The notes: generated by a model not told the origin, from the letters alone. A stretch of DNA of 28,528 bases from an uncultured Oscillospiraceae bacterium (GCA_910588045.1 CAJUPS010000040.1:1-28528), one strand, 5' to 3'; numbered from the stretch's first letter, positions 7,089 through 15,033 are shown. A program made the numbers and translations.

Positions 7089-7961
7089 ATGAACCTCTGC
7101 GACATCCGGGAGGTCCGGGCCCTGCTGGGCCGCCACGGCTTCCACTTCTCCAAATCCCTGGGGCAGAATTTTCTCGTCGCCGACTGGGTCCCCCGGCAGA
7201 TTGCCGAAGCGGGCGGCGGCGATCAAACCTGCGGCGTGCTGGAGGTGGGCCCCGGCATCGGGTGCCTCACCAGGGAGCTCTGTCAGCAGGCCGCCAAGGT
7301 GGTCTCCGTGGAGCTGGACCCGGCCCTGCCGCCGGTGCTGGCGGAGACCATGGCCGGAGCGGGCAACTTCACCCTGATCTCCGGGGACATCCTGCGCCTG
7401 GACGTGCCCGCGCTGGTGGAGGAGCACTTCCAGGGGCTCACGCCCGTGGTGTGCGCCAACCTGCCCTACAACGTGGCCTCCCCGGTGCTGAAAGCGCTGG
7501 TGGAAGCAAAGCGTTTCCGGACCATCACCGTCATGGTCCAGCGGGAGGTAGCCCTGCGCATCGCAGCGAGGCCGGACACCAGGGACTACGGCGTGCTCTC
7601 CGTCTACATGCAGTACCACACCCGACCGGAAATTCTCTTCGACGTGCCGCCGGAGTGCTTCCTGCCCGCGCCGAAGGTCACCTCCTCAGTCATCCGCTGC
7701 CAGGTCCGGGAGACCCCGGCGGTCTCCCCCGCCTGCGGGGAGGAGTTCTTCTTCCGGACGGTAAAGGCGGCCTTCGCCCTGCGGCGGAAGACGCTGTGCA
7801 ACTCCCTGTGCACCGCCTTCGGCTCCCAACTGGGCAAGGATGGCGTGGCGGAGGCCATCGCCCGGTGCGGCCTGTCCCCCACCGTCCGGGGGGAGGCGCT
7901 GGGGATGGAGGCGTTCGCCTCCCTGGCGGACTGTTTGTGGGGGGCCCTGGCAAAAAAATAA
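7089..7961 (+). CDS. rsmA: 16S rRNA (adenine1518/1519-N6) dimethyltransferase
   Basis: RsmA (KsgA) dimethylates two adjacent adenines in the 3' hairpin of 16S rRNA late in 30S assembly; loss gives kasugamycin resistance. The 290-aa protein has the family length and motifs: the N-terminal HFSKSLGQNFLV, SAM-binding EVGPGIG (52-58), an acidic ribose-binding residue in VELD (75-78), and catalytic NLPYNVAS (124-131). The C-terminal helical domain contains FRTVKAAFALRRKTL. The frame is open 41 codons further upstream, but the ATG at 7089 is preferred because GAAGGGAG precedes it and homology starts there. It has its own promoter and ends just before the BlaI operator region. Confidence 0.95.
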   Translation: MNLCDIREVRALLGRHGFHFSKSLGQNFLVADWVPRQIAEAGGGDQTCGVLEVGPGIGCLTRELCQQAAKVVSVELDPALPPVLAETMAGAGNFTLISGDILRLDVPALVEEHFQGLTPVVCANLPYNVASPVLKALVEAKRFRTITVMVQREVALRIAARPDTRDYGVLSVYMQYHTRPEILFDVPPECFLPAPKVTSSVIRCQVRETPAVSPACGEEFFFRTVKAAFALRRKTLCNSLCTAFGSQLGKDGVAEAIARCGLSPTVRGEALGMEAFASLADCLWGALAKK

Positions 7962-7974
7962 AAAATTTCCCAAA

Positions 7975-8020
7975 ATACTACCACAGTCGTATTGACAAAC
8001 GGGTACGACTGTGGTAGTAT
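7975..8020. promoter_or_regulatory. BlaI-type double operator as a perfect 17-bp inverted repeat
   Basis: Arms 7975-7991 and 8004-8020 are perfect inverted copies with a 12-bp spacer. Each arm contains a BlaI/MecI/CopY-like imperfect dyad of the form TAC-T/G-AC-N4-GT-C/A-GTA. The spacer carries the -35 box and the right arm carries the -10 of the blaI promoter, so repressor binding would cover both. Confidence 0.8.
7992..8020 (+). promoter_or_regulatory. Promoter of the blaI-M56 operon
   Basis: Perfect TTGACA (7992-7997), 17-bp spacer, TAGTAT (8015-8020). The RNA start would be near 8027, inside a third operator-like palindrome. Confidence 0.85.
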
Positions 8021-8025
8021 CTCTT

Positions 8026-8039
8026 TGGTGGTACTACCA
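8026..8039. promoter_or_regulatory. Third operator-like palindrome at the transcription start
   Basis: TGGTGGTACTACCA is palindromic except for one base pair. It repeats the GGTAGTA core of the two upstream operators and lies over the predicted transcription start. Confidence 0.5.
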
Positions 8040-8064
8040 GTGTCTTATAAGGAGGACATTTGCC

Positions 8065-8424
8065 ATGACGGTGAAACTGCACGATTCGGAGCTGAAGGTG
8101 ATGGACACGCTGTGGCGCGAGGGAGAGCTCCCCGCCCGGCGGGTTGCGGACATCCTGGGGACGGAGGTGGGCTGGAACGTCAACACCACCTATACCCTCA
8201 TTAAGCGCTGTATCCAGAAGGGCGCTATCGAGCGCACGGACCCCGGCTTTCAGTGCCGCGCCCTGATCCCCAAGGAGGCAGTACAGGCGGCGGAGACGGA
8301 CGAGCTGGTAGGCAAGCTGTTCGACGGCTCTGTGGATAAGCTCTTCGCCTCCCTGCTGGGACGAAAGAATCTGACTGCGGAACAGATCCAGCGCCTGCGG
8401 GACATCGTGGGCGAGCTGGAATGA
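8065..8424 (+). CDS. BlaI/MecI family transcriptional repressor
   Basis: This is a winged-helix DNA-binding repressor expected to autoregulate this operon. The 119-aa protein fits the BlaI/CopY family: an N-terminal SELKVMDTLWREGELPARRVADIL helix-turn-helix entry, the recognition region WNVNTTYTLIKRCIQKG, the wing IERTDPG, and a C-terminal helical dimerisation part. Family members are inactivated by proteolysis when a partner M56 sensor is triggered. The ATG at 8065 is chosen because GGAGG stands at 8051-8055 (the longer frame would start inside the promoter). It is followed after 10 bp by the M56 gene, the standard BlaI-BlaR1 arrangement. The operator dyads directly upstream support the assignment. 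No beta-lactamase or PBP2a gene is in the window, so the regulon is unknown. Confidence 0.92.
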   Translation: MTVKLHDSELKVMDTLWREGELPARRVADILGTEVGWNVNTTYTLIKRCIQKGAIERTDPGFQCRALIPKEAVQAAETDELVGKLFDGSVDKLFASLLGRKNLTAEQIQRLRDIVGELE

Positions 8425-8434
8425 GGTGCAGGGT

Positions 8435-11005
8435 ATGAGTTTACTGGAAATGAGCTTTACCGGGGGCGTGCTGGTCCTGGCGGTGATCGTGCTGCGGGCG
8501 ATGGCCCTCCATCGCCTCCCCAAGGGGACCTTCCTGGCCCTGTGGGCGGTGGCTGCGGTACGGCTGCTGATCCCCTTCTCCCTCCCCTCCCCTGCCAGCG
8601 TTTACACGCTGGCGGAGCGCGTCCCGGTGCAGAACGCGGTGCGGGAGGCGGCAACCGTGGTAAATCCCGCGCCCGCCGCGCCTGTCTTCTCCGACACTGC
8701 GCCTGTCCCTCCCGCAGCGATCTCCGTTCCGGAGGGCGGCGGAGCGGCGGACGTCTGGCTCTGGGTATGGCTGGCCGGGGCCGTGATCTGCGGGGCGTTC
8801 TTCCTTATCACTTACCTGCGCTGCCGGAGGGAGTTCCGGACGGCCCTGCCGGTGGAAAGCGAGAACCTGCCGGACTGGCTGGCGGGACAGAAGCTGCGGC
8901 GGCGGGTGTCGCTGCGGCAGTCGGACCGGGTGGACGCGCCCCTGACCTACGGCCTGCTGCGCCCTGTGATCCTCCTGCCGAAATCAGGGCGGGACGTGTC
9001 CCTCTATGCCCTGGAGCACGAGCTGGCCCACATCCGGCATCTGGACGCGCTGTGGAAGCCCCTGCTGGCCCTCACCGCCTGCGTCCACTGGTTCAATCCG
9101 CTGGTGTGGTGCATGTTCGTGCTGGCCAACCGGGACATGGAGCTGCGCTGCGACGAGGCCGTGGTGCGGCGTCTGGGGCTGGACAGGCGGAGGGAGTACG
9201 CCCTGACGCTGATCTCCATGGAGGAGAAGCGCAGCGGCCTGGGACCCTTCGCCAGCGCGTTCAGCCGAAACGCGATCGAAGAAAGGATACGAGCAATTAT
9301 GAAACTCAAAAAGCGCTCCCTCGCCGCCATCCTGGCGGCGGTGGTACTGGTGTGCTGCGTGGGGGTGGGCTTCGCCACCTCGGCAGCGAAGGACAAGACC
9401 CCCTACCCCCGGGTAGAGGAGGGGACCTTCACCAAAGAGGAATTGGACCGCCTGGCCTCCCTGTGGTTCGAGGGCTATGAGGATATGACCGTGGCGGCGT
9501 ACCAGCAGAAGATGTGGACCGAGCGGGACAACCCGGAGGACATGGCGCTCATCGAGCGGTATGGGCAATACGGCGCAGTGAATCCGGAGGACTTAGCCGG
9601 GCAAAATGACCCGCACAGCGCAGCCGGTGCTGACTACCTTTCCATTGTGACGGTGCCGCCGTCCCGCGCCTTCTACAACTACTTCCACCAGGTATATGAG
9701 CCCCTGACGGCCCACAACTGGCAGGAGCGGACCTTCTCCGGCGCGGCAGTGGCCGAGACGGTGGACGGCAGCACGGCTACGCTGGAGTACGACTTTACCA
9801 TGCGCGTTCTGGACCCGGACCTCCTCACTGTGGGAGACTATGAGAAAAGAATTTGGTACACCAAGGCAAGCATGGAGAGGCTGGCAGAAGCGAAGCCGAC
9901 AGAGGAACAGCTCCCATCGCTGTGCCAGGTACTTTCTTCCACGACGCCGGACGGCGCTTTGGAGGTCATCATCACGTGCGGCCCCCTGAACGTCAGCCCG
10001 CCCGCCGACACCGACGCCGCCCTCCACGCCGAGAGCTCTCAAGAATCCGCCCAGCAGTGGGACCGGGTGCTGACCCCCTACGCGCCCTTCGGCCTGACCT
10101 GGGAGTTCAACGACCCGGACCTGGACGGCAACGGCCTGGCCATGTGGTTTGAGGGCAAGGAGGTCCGGGGCATCATGGACGAGCAGGAGGGCGTCTGGAT
10201 CACCGAGCACACCGGGAACGGCTTCTCCGACGGCGCGTTGGAGCTGTACGCGGTCTACGCGGACGGCAAGCTCTCCGGCCTGCGGCCGGCCACAGCCGAG
10301 GAGCAGGCGGCCTTTGATGAAACCCGGGCGCAGTCCTCCGCAGAAAGGGAACGGATTTTGTCCAACGGTGAGGAACAGCGGGAGTTCCCCCAGGCCACCC
10401 AGGCGGACTACGACGCCCTCCTGGCCCTGCGAACGGGGGGTTACGAGGCCCTGCCCCTGGAGGACTTCAACCAACGCCTTCTGGACTGGGCCAACGAGAA
10501 CACGGACGCCTGGGACCGGATCAACTGCGACGTAATCTGGAACGACTGCGCCGTGGGGCTGACAGTGACAGTGGAAGAGCTGACCTTTGTCACCCTCACC
10601 TGCCGCCTCTCCGGCACGGAGAACGGCCAGATGATCCGCGCCCTCCACACCGGAACCCCGGAGGAGGACCCCGGCTGGTCCCGCAACCTGCCGGAGAAGT
10701 TCGAGGAGGAGGACGGCATCCGGACCGCATGGTGCGATCTGTACTATGACATCTCCTACCACATCTCCGACAAGTCCGCCGTGACGGTGGGCCAGCGGGA
10801 CGCCGCCGTGGTTGGCATGATGCACGCCATTGATACCTTCTGGCGGGACACGGACCTGGACACGCTGCTCACCATGACCAAGGAGGACGTTGCGGCAAGG
10901 TTCAACACCTGGGCCAGGGAAAGCAGCGCGGAAAACATCCGCATCAACCCCGTCACCGGAGACAACCTCCATTTCGAGCACGCCGACGAGCGGGGCATCG
11001 ACTGA
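8435..11005 (+). CDS. M56 family (BlaR1-like) membrane metalloprotease with long sensor ectodomain
   Basis: This is probably the signal transducer that inactivates the adjacent BlaI-type repressor. The 856-aa protein begins with an M56 peptidase domain: membrane segments near residues 5-25, 32-50 and 106-128, the zinc motif HELAH at 195-199, the downstream ligand region MELRCDEAV (235-243), and a last membrane segment about 296-317. The ~540-residue C-terminal part should lie outside the membrane. It does not show the SxxK penicillin-binding domain of BlaR1, so the signal is probably not a beta-lactam. It contains two similar stretches (about 333-361 and 654-690: aromatic/Leu-rich, GYE followed by a short helix ending in W), suggesting internal duplication. 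The ATG at 8435 is used because GAGGTG lies six bases upstream; a GTG at 8426 is possible. Confidence 0.88.
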   Translation: MSLLEMSFTGGVLVLAVIVLRAMALHRLPKGTFLALWAVAAVRLLIPFSLPSPASVYTLAERVPVQNAVREAATVVNPAPAAPVFSDTAPVPPAAISVPEGGGAADVWLWVWLAGAVICGAFFLITYLRCRREFRTALPVESENLPDWLAGQKLRRRVSLRQSDRVDAPLTYGLLRPVILLPKSGRDVSLYALEHELAHIRHLDALWKPLLALTACVHWFNPLVWCMFVLANRDMELRCDEAVVRRLGLDRRREYALTLISMEEKRSGLGPFASAFSRNAIEERIRAIMKLKKRSLAAILAAVVLVCCVGVGFATSAAKDKTPYPRVEEGTFTKEELDRLASLWFEGYEDMTVAAYQQKMWTERDNPEDMALIERYGQYGAVNPEDLAGQNDPHSAAGADYLSIVTVPPSRAFYNYFHQVYEPLTAHNWQERTFSGAAVAETVDGSTATLEYDFTMRVLDPDLLTVGDYEKRIWYTKASMERLAEAKPTEEQLPSLCQVLSSTTPDGALEVIITCGPLNVSPPADTDAALHAESSQESAQQWDRVLTPYAPFGLTWEFNDPDLDGNGLAMWFEGKEVRGIMDEQEGVWITEHTGNGFSDGALELYAVYADGKLSGLRPATAEEQAAFDETRAQSSAERERILSNGEEQREFPQATQADYDALLALRTGGYEALPLEDFNQRLLDWANENTDAWDRINCDVIWNDCAVGLTVTVEELTFVTLTCRLSGTENGQMIRALHTGTPEEDPGWSRNLPEKFEEEDGIRTAWCDLYYDISYHISDKSAVTVGQRDAAVVGMMHAIDTFWRDTDLDTLLTMTKEDVAARFNTWARESSAENIRINPVTGDNLHFEHADERGID

Positions 11006-11012
11006 CAAACAC

Positions 11013-11046
11013 GGAAAAGCCGGGAGCGCACAGCCCCCGGCCTTTT
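11013..11046. terminator. Terminator between the M56 gene and the ABC transporter gene
   Basis: An imperfect stem (AAAAGCCGGG at 11015-11024 with CCCGGCCTTTT at 11036-11046, one bulge) ends in TTTTC on the plus strand. It starts ~10 bp after the M56 stop. The convergent ABC gene stops at 11048, so it may serve both strands. Confidence 0.7.
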
Positions 11047-11047
11047 C

Positions 11048-12769
11048 TCACCCGTTCGCCACCGTGTAGAGCGAGTAGAAGTATTCCTTCCTGTCCATCA
11101 GCGCCCCGAACCGGCCCGCCTCGCAGACCCGGCCGTTCCGGAGGACGAAGATCCCGTCGTACTGCTCCAGCAGGGCCTCCTCCAGCCGGTGGGTCACCAC
11201 CACCCTTGTCAGGCCGTCCAGGTGCAAAATCGCATCCGTCACGGCAAACGCCGTCTGATTATCCAGCGCCGCCGTCGCCTCGTCCAGCAGCAGGACCGGC
11301 GTCTCCCGCATCAGGCACCGGGCGATGGACACCCGCTGCCGCTCCCCGCCGGACAGGCCGTTCCCGTTCTCCCCGCAGCGGTAGCTCTCCCCTTTCGCCT
11401 CGATCAGTCCGTCCAGGCCCGAGCGGTGGACCGCCAGCTCCAGTTTGTCCTCCGGGAAGTCCCGGAACATGGTGATATTCTGATACAGCGTGTCGTCGAA
11501 CAGGAACACGTTCTGTCCAATGAGGCTCATCACGTCGTAGAGGCTGTCGGTGTCCACCTCCCTGAGTTCCTTGCCGTCGATGGCGATGGAGCCGGTGTAC
11601 CCGTCATAGGCCCCCATGAGCAGGTTCAGCAGAGTGGATTTCCCGGACCCGGACGCGCCCACCAGGGCGTACTTCTTCCCGGCCTCCAGCTTCATGGACA
11701 GATTTTGCAGCACCGGCTTTTCCGGCTCGTAGCCGAAGGTAACGTTCTCCAGGGTGATGGCGTCCTCCAGCTTCGCGGGGATGGGGTCCCCGGCGCGGTC
11801 CGCGTGCTCCTCCGTGACCTGGGCCAGCTTCTCCACCAGGCCCGCCGCCGCCTTGCGGGCGGCCCAATATTTGGGTACGATATTGATCGTGTTGAGCAGA
11901 TAACCGGACAGGTTGACAAAAATAATGACTGTACCGGCGGTGATGTCCCCCCGGATGGCCAGGTATGCCCCCACAAAGAAAATGCCCATTTGCATCACCA
12001 ACCCACACAGGCCGGACGCCTCCCCGATGACGGCCTCGCACCAGCGACGGCGGTACTTGGCATCCTCCACCGCCTGGCTGGAGGCGTTGAACCGCTTTTG
12101 CGTCTCTCCCTCCGCCTTGAAGCTCTTGATAACGGAAAAACCGTTGAGCAAGTCCTTGATCTGGGCCATGAAGCCCTCGTTCCGGTCGCTGACGGTCTTT
12201 TCCCTCTCCGCCAGGGCTCCGCCCGTCACGACCGCCACCACCACGGGCAGCACCCCCAGTACGATGGCCACCGCCGCCAGCAGAGGACTGTACCAGATCA
12301 TCATCGCCAGAGCTCCCACGCCTGTCAGGGCGTAGGCCGCCATCTCAAAGGGCTTTTCCAGATAGTTGGTTTCAATGGTCGTTATATCGTTGGTCAGGGT
12401 GGATAAGTACCGCCCGGTGTTCTCACGGGAGAAAGCGCTGATGCTCTTCTCCGACAGCCGCCGGAAGGCCAGGGCCTTGTACTGGACCAGCGCCCGGCGG
12501 ATAAAGCCGAATTTCGCCCCATAGTTGCCCGTATCCACCGCCACCACGGCTACGGCCAGGCCCAGCCAGACCCACAGCATCCCCAGCAGCCGGTCCGCCT
12601 CCCCGGTGGCGATGATGTCGATCATCGCACCCAGCAGCCAGGTGACAAAGAGATTGACTCCTATGCCCAAAATGCTCAGAATCATGGCCGCCCAGTAGCG
12701 GATGTGATTCTTTTCATAAAATGCCCGGAAGTATTCCCGCGCCGCCGGACTTCTCTTACTTATTCTCAT
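11048..12769 (-). CDS. ABC exporter, fused membrane and ATPase domains
   Basis: This is a half-size ABC exporter (MsbA/MdlB type) that would dimerise to move lipids, drugs or peptides out of the cell; the substrate is unknown. The 573-aa protein has a six-helix membrane domain (about 23-300) and a nucleotide-binding domain with Walker A GASGSGKS (371-378), Q-loop region around IGQN (417-420), signature LSGGE (472-476), Walker B LLLDEAT (493-499) and switch H527. The reading frame is open 31 codons upstream, but the ATG at 12769 has GGAGACG before it and lies inside the end of the preceding XRE gene, which indicates translational coupling. The stop is 2 bp from the shared terminator. Confidence 0.92.
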   Translation of the reverse strand: MRISKRSPAAREYFRAFYEKNHIRYWAAMILSILGIGVNLFVTWLLGAMIDIIATGEADRLLGMLWVWLGLAVAVVAVDTGNYGAKFGFIRRALVQYKALAFRRLSEKSISAFSRENTGRYLSTLTNDITTIETNYLEKPFEMAAYALTGVGALAMMIWYSPLLAAVAIVLGVLPVVVAVVTGGALAEREKTVSDRNEGFMAQIKDLLNGFSVIKSFKAEGETQKRFNASSQAVEDAKYRRRWCEAVIGEASGLCGLVMQMGIFFVGAYLAIRGDITAGTVIIFVNLSGYLLNTINIVPKYWAARKAAAGLVEKLAQVTEEHADRAGDPIPAKLEDAITLENVTFGYEPEKPVLQNLSMKLEAGKKYALVGASGSGKSTLLNLLMGAYDGYTGSIAIDGKELREVDTDSLYDVMSLIGQNVFLFDDTLYQNITMFRDFPEDKLELAVHRSGLDGLIEAKGESYRCGENGNGLSGGERQRVSIARCLMRETPVLLLDEATAALDNQTAFAVTDAILHLDGLTRVVVTHRLEEALLEQYDGIFVLRNGRVCEAGRFGALMDRKEYFYSLYTVANG

Positions 12770-13664
12770 CTTTCGTCTCCTTTTTATCGTTCCACCTGGA
12801 CCCCTCCAGCAGGGGCCGCTGGCTCCCGCCCTCCATGTTGATCCTGACAAGGTATTGCCCATACTGCATCATGCACCGCGCCAAGTACAGGAACGGCACC
12901 AGCTCCCCTCCGCTGAAGATTCCATACGCCTGGGTCATGCCGTCCTCCAGCTGGAGGTCTGTTTTTCTCAGTACGCGCAGTTCCGACAGCTCGTTCAGAA
13001 TGGCCACGACCTCCTCTACCGGCGTTTCCACCGCCTTGGCAATGGTGCCGGGTACGTACATCCGGTAAGTTCGGCTGTGGAGGTACTCCAGGGTCTCCAG
13101 GCATCCGGGCCGGGCCAGCACGGCGAAGAGCCGCCGGTAATCGTCCCCGGGGGCGAAGAACGCCTCATAGCCCGCCTCCGGCGTGGGCCAGACGGTGGCA
13201 AAGGACATCTCATCCGAATGGAGGTTCAGCATGATCCCGCCGTCCAGCCACACCATGGAGGTTGCCAGAACGCAGTCCCCGGACTCCTCGTCCTTCAGCT
13301 CGCATTTCTCCATATAGCCCATATCCGGAAAAACGCCCCTGCCCGCCAACATGGCTTTCGCCACCGTCCAGCTCAACCGGCAGAACTGGTCGAATCGGTC
13401 CTTCATGGGCATCCCCGCCAGCCAGCGGGCCACGGTATCGTGGATGTCGATCTTCTCCCCGCCCTCCCGGCCAAAGAGTGCGTCGATGGTCACCCCCAGC
13501 TTGTCCGCGATGGCGGGCAGCAGGGCCACGTCCGGCGCGCCGCCGTTCTCCCACCGGCTGACGGCCTGGGTAGACACCCCCGCCGCCTTTCCCAGCTCCT
13601 CCTGGGTCATATTCAGTGCTTTTCTATACCGGGTAATCTGCTCCCCTATTAAATGGTTGTCCAT
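12756..13664 (-). CDS. XRE family transcriptional regulator with C-terminal effector domain
   Basis: This is probably a local regulator of the ABC exporter that it overlaps by 14 bp. The 302-aa protein has a canonical Cro/C1 helix-turn-helix at residues about 7-63 (IGEQITRYRKALNMTQEELG, VSTQAVSRWENG, LPAIADKLGVTIDALFG). A ~240-residue C-terminal region of unknown fold includes a second possible wing-helix (VETPVEEVVAILNELSELRVLRKTD, split here by function not by break) and could bind a ligand. No protease or enzyme motif is visible. The ATG at 13664 follows GGGAGGAAA. It has its own good promoter (13695-13723). Regulator-plus-exporter pairs of this type commonly answer to toxic compounds, but the inducer cannot be read here. 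Confidence 0.85.
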   Translation of the reverse strand: MDNHLIGEQITRYRKALNMTQEELGKAAGVSTQAVSRWENGGAPDVALLPAIADKLGVTIDALFGREGGEKIDIHDTVARWLAGMPMKDRFDQFCRLSWTVAKAMLAGRGVFPDMGYMEKCELKDEESGDCVLATSMVWLDGGIMLNLHSDEMSFATVWPTPEAGYEAFFAPGDDYRRLFAVLARPGCLETLEYLHSRTYRMYVPGTIAKAVETPVEEVVAILNELSELRVLRKTDLQLEDGMTQAYGIFSGGELVPFLYLARCMMQYGQYLVRINMEGGSQRPLLEGSRWNDKKETKDENK

Positions 13665-13694
13665 GGTGTTTCCTCCCGTTCAACGGATGCTTGA

Positions 13695-13723
13695 ATTATA
13701 CATCCATTTCTGTTTGAATACAA
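13695..13723 (-). promoter_or_regulatory. Promoter of the XRE-ABC operon
   Basis: TTGTAT (13718-13723) and perfect TATAAT (13695-13700) on the minus strand with a 17-bp spacer, 31 bp before the start codon. Confidence 0.8.
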
Positions 13724-13770
13724 GGCAGGCCGTTTTTATCATTATCAAGCCTGCGTTGATTTCTCTCGTC

Positions 13771-13803
13771 CAAAAGAGCGGCCCCGCGTCAGCGGGGCCG
13801 CTC
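13771..13803 (-). terminator. Terminator closing the tig-to-GNAT cluster
   Basis: A perfect 12-bp stem (13792-13803 with 13776-13787, loop GTCA on the plus strand) is followed on the minus strand by TTTTGG. It lies 12 bp after the GNAT stop. Confidence 0.85.
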
Positions 13804-13814
13804 CTGCTCATGCG

Positions 13815-14333
13815 CTATAAAAATTTTCTCTCATAGATATAGCTGTCGAACCGCACATCCATGTTGTACTTCCCGAAAGAGGACTCCCGCTTCACGGTGA
13901 ACCCACACCTCTCCAGCAGGGCGCAGGAGGCGCGATTCTCCTTCGCCGCCTCCGCCGTGACGGCGGTCCAGCCCTGCTCCCGGGCCCAGTCCAGCAGGAG
14001 CTTCACGATCTCCGCGCCAAACCCCTGCCGCCAGCGGCTGCGGTGGACGCAGTAACCGATGTCGCACGTACCCTCCTTGGCCGGAAACGCGCAGCAGGTC
14101 CCGACCCGCTCCCCGCCGTCCCGCAGCTCCACGATGAGGTAGTACCCGTCCTCGCTGTCCTGCAAGCCGTCCAGGGCTTTCCGGTACACCTCGTCCACAT
14201 AGTCCGCCGTGGGGTCGCTCAGATACCGCCCGTTCTCCGGGTCGAACCACATGTCCGTGGAGAAAGCCAGGTCCTCCGGCGTATAACTGCGGATAACGAT
14301 CCGCTCCCCGGTCAGGGGCCGCTCCAGCGTCAT
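13815..14333 (-). CDS. GNAT family N-acetyltransferase (RimJ/RimL-like)
   Basis: This is predicted to transfer an acetyl group from acetyl-CoA to an amine; the acceptor is unknown. The 172-aa protein has the GNAT layout of the RimJ/RimL subgroup: N-terminal strand LTGERIVIRSYTPEDL, central strand CDIGYCVHRSRW, the acetyl-CoA pyrophosphate loop RQGFGAEI, and the late motif ENRASCALLERCGF. The start at 14333 overlaps the engB stop as ATGA, so the two genes are translationally coupled and this is the last gene before the terminator. Frames open further upstream run inside engB and are not used. Its place behind ribosome and proteostasis genes makes protein N-terminal acetylation an attractive but unproven idea. 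Confidence 0.82.
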   Translation of the reverse strand: MTLERPLTGERIVIRSYTPEDLAFSTDMWFDPENGRYLSDPTADYVDEVYRKALDGLQDSEDGYYLIVELRDGGERVGTCCAFPAKEGTCDIGYCVHRSRWRQGFGAEIVKLLLDWAREQGWTAVTAEAAKENRASCALLERCGFTVKRESSFGKYNMDVRFDSYIYERKFL

Positions 14334-14920
14334 GCCTCCACCTCTTTCAGGAGGGCGGCGATGAGCTGCTCCTTCCCGTCCCCGCGCTCGGCGGAGAAGG
14401 GGATCAATGCGTCCCCCTCCCGCAGGGCCAGCGTCTCCCGGATGCGCTGCAAATTCGGCTCGATCTCCGATTTCTTCAGCTTGTCCAGCTTGTTGGCGAC
14501 CACCACCATGGGACATCCCGCGTCATAGAACCAGTTCGCCATGGTCACATCGTCCGCCGTGGGCTTGTGCCGCGCGTCCACGATCATGACCCCCAGGGTG
14601 ATGAGCCCCGAGGCGAAGTAGCCCTCCATCAGCCGCCCCCAGCGGTCCCGCTCCGCCTTGGACACCTTGGCGTAGCCATACCCCGGCAGGTCCACCAGGT
14701 AGGCCCCGCCGTCAATGCGGAAGTAGTTGATCTGGCTGGTCTTCCCCGGGGCCGCGCCCACCCGGGCGAAGTTCTTCCGGTTCACCAGCCGGTTGATGAC
14801 GGAGCTCTTCCCCACGTTGGACCGGCCCGCGAAGGCCATCTGGGGCAGGCCGTCCCGGAGGAAGTCCTCCCCCTTCACGGCAGAGCGGATAAATTCCACC
14901 TTATTAAAATTCAGCTCCAT
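14330..14920 (-). CDS. engB: Ribosome biogenesis GTPase YihA/YsxC/EngB
   Basis: This is an essential GTPase that assists late assembly of the 50S subunit. The 196-aa protein has the family length and all G motifs: G1 GRSNVGKS (32-39), the GKTSQINYF switch around G2, G3 DLPG (77-80) followed by YGYA, G4 NKLD (143-146) and G5-like FSAE near residue 170. The start at 14920 has a strong GGAGG and matches the family N-terminus (ELNFNKVEFIRSA); the longer open frame includes an intergenic repeat and is rejected. Position after lon matches the tig-clpX-lon-ysxC order known from Bacillus. It overlaps the GNAT gene by four bases. Confidence 0.95.
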   Translation of the reverse strand: MELNFNKVEFIRSAVKGEDFLRDGLPQMAFAGRSNVGKSSVINRLVNRKNFARVGAAPGKTSQINYFRIDGGAYLVDLPGYGYAKVSKAERDRWGRLMEGYFASGLITLGVMIVDARHKPTADDVTMANWFYDAGCPMVVVANKLDKLKKSEIEPNLQRIRETLALREGDALIPFSAERGDGKEQLIAALLKEVEA

Positions 14921-14948
14921 ACCGGCCTCCTCCCTCTCGCTCTGCATT

Positions 14949-15023
14949 GTAGGAGCGCACACTGTGCGCCCGCTTTTAACGGAAGCTGCGTGGTATCGTG
15001 AGGCGCGCACCGTGCGCCCCTAC
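14949..15023. repeat. Inverted pair of GTAGG-R-GCGCAC hairpin units between lon and engB
   Basis: The left unit (from 14949) and the reverse complement of the right unit (ending 15023) share GTAGG-A/G-GCGCAC followed by TGTGCGC/GGTGCGC, with ~30 bp between. Each unit is itself a small hairpin (GCGCAC/GTGCGC). Size and symmetry resemble a miniature palindromic interspersed element. It fills the spacer between the lon stop (15034) and the engB start. Confidence 0.6.
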
Positions 15024-15033
15024 GGATGCCGCG

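Noticed and set aside
9593..11008. A 471-codon minus-strand frame opposite the M56 gene
   Set aside because: It is an antisense shadow of the ectodomain, with no ribosome binding site or recognisable motif.
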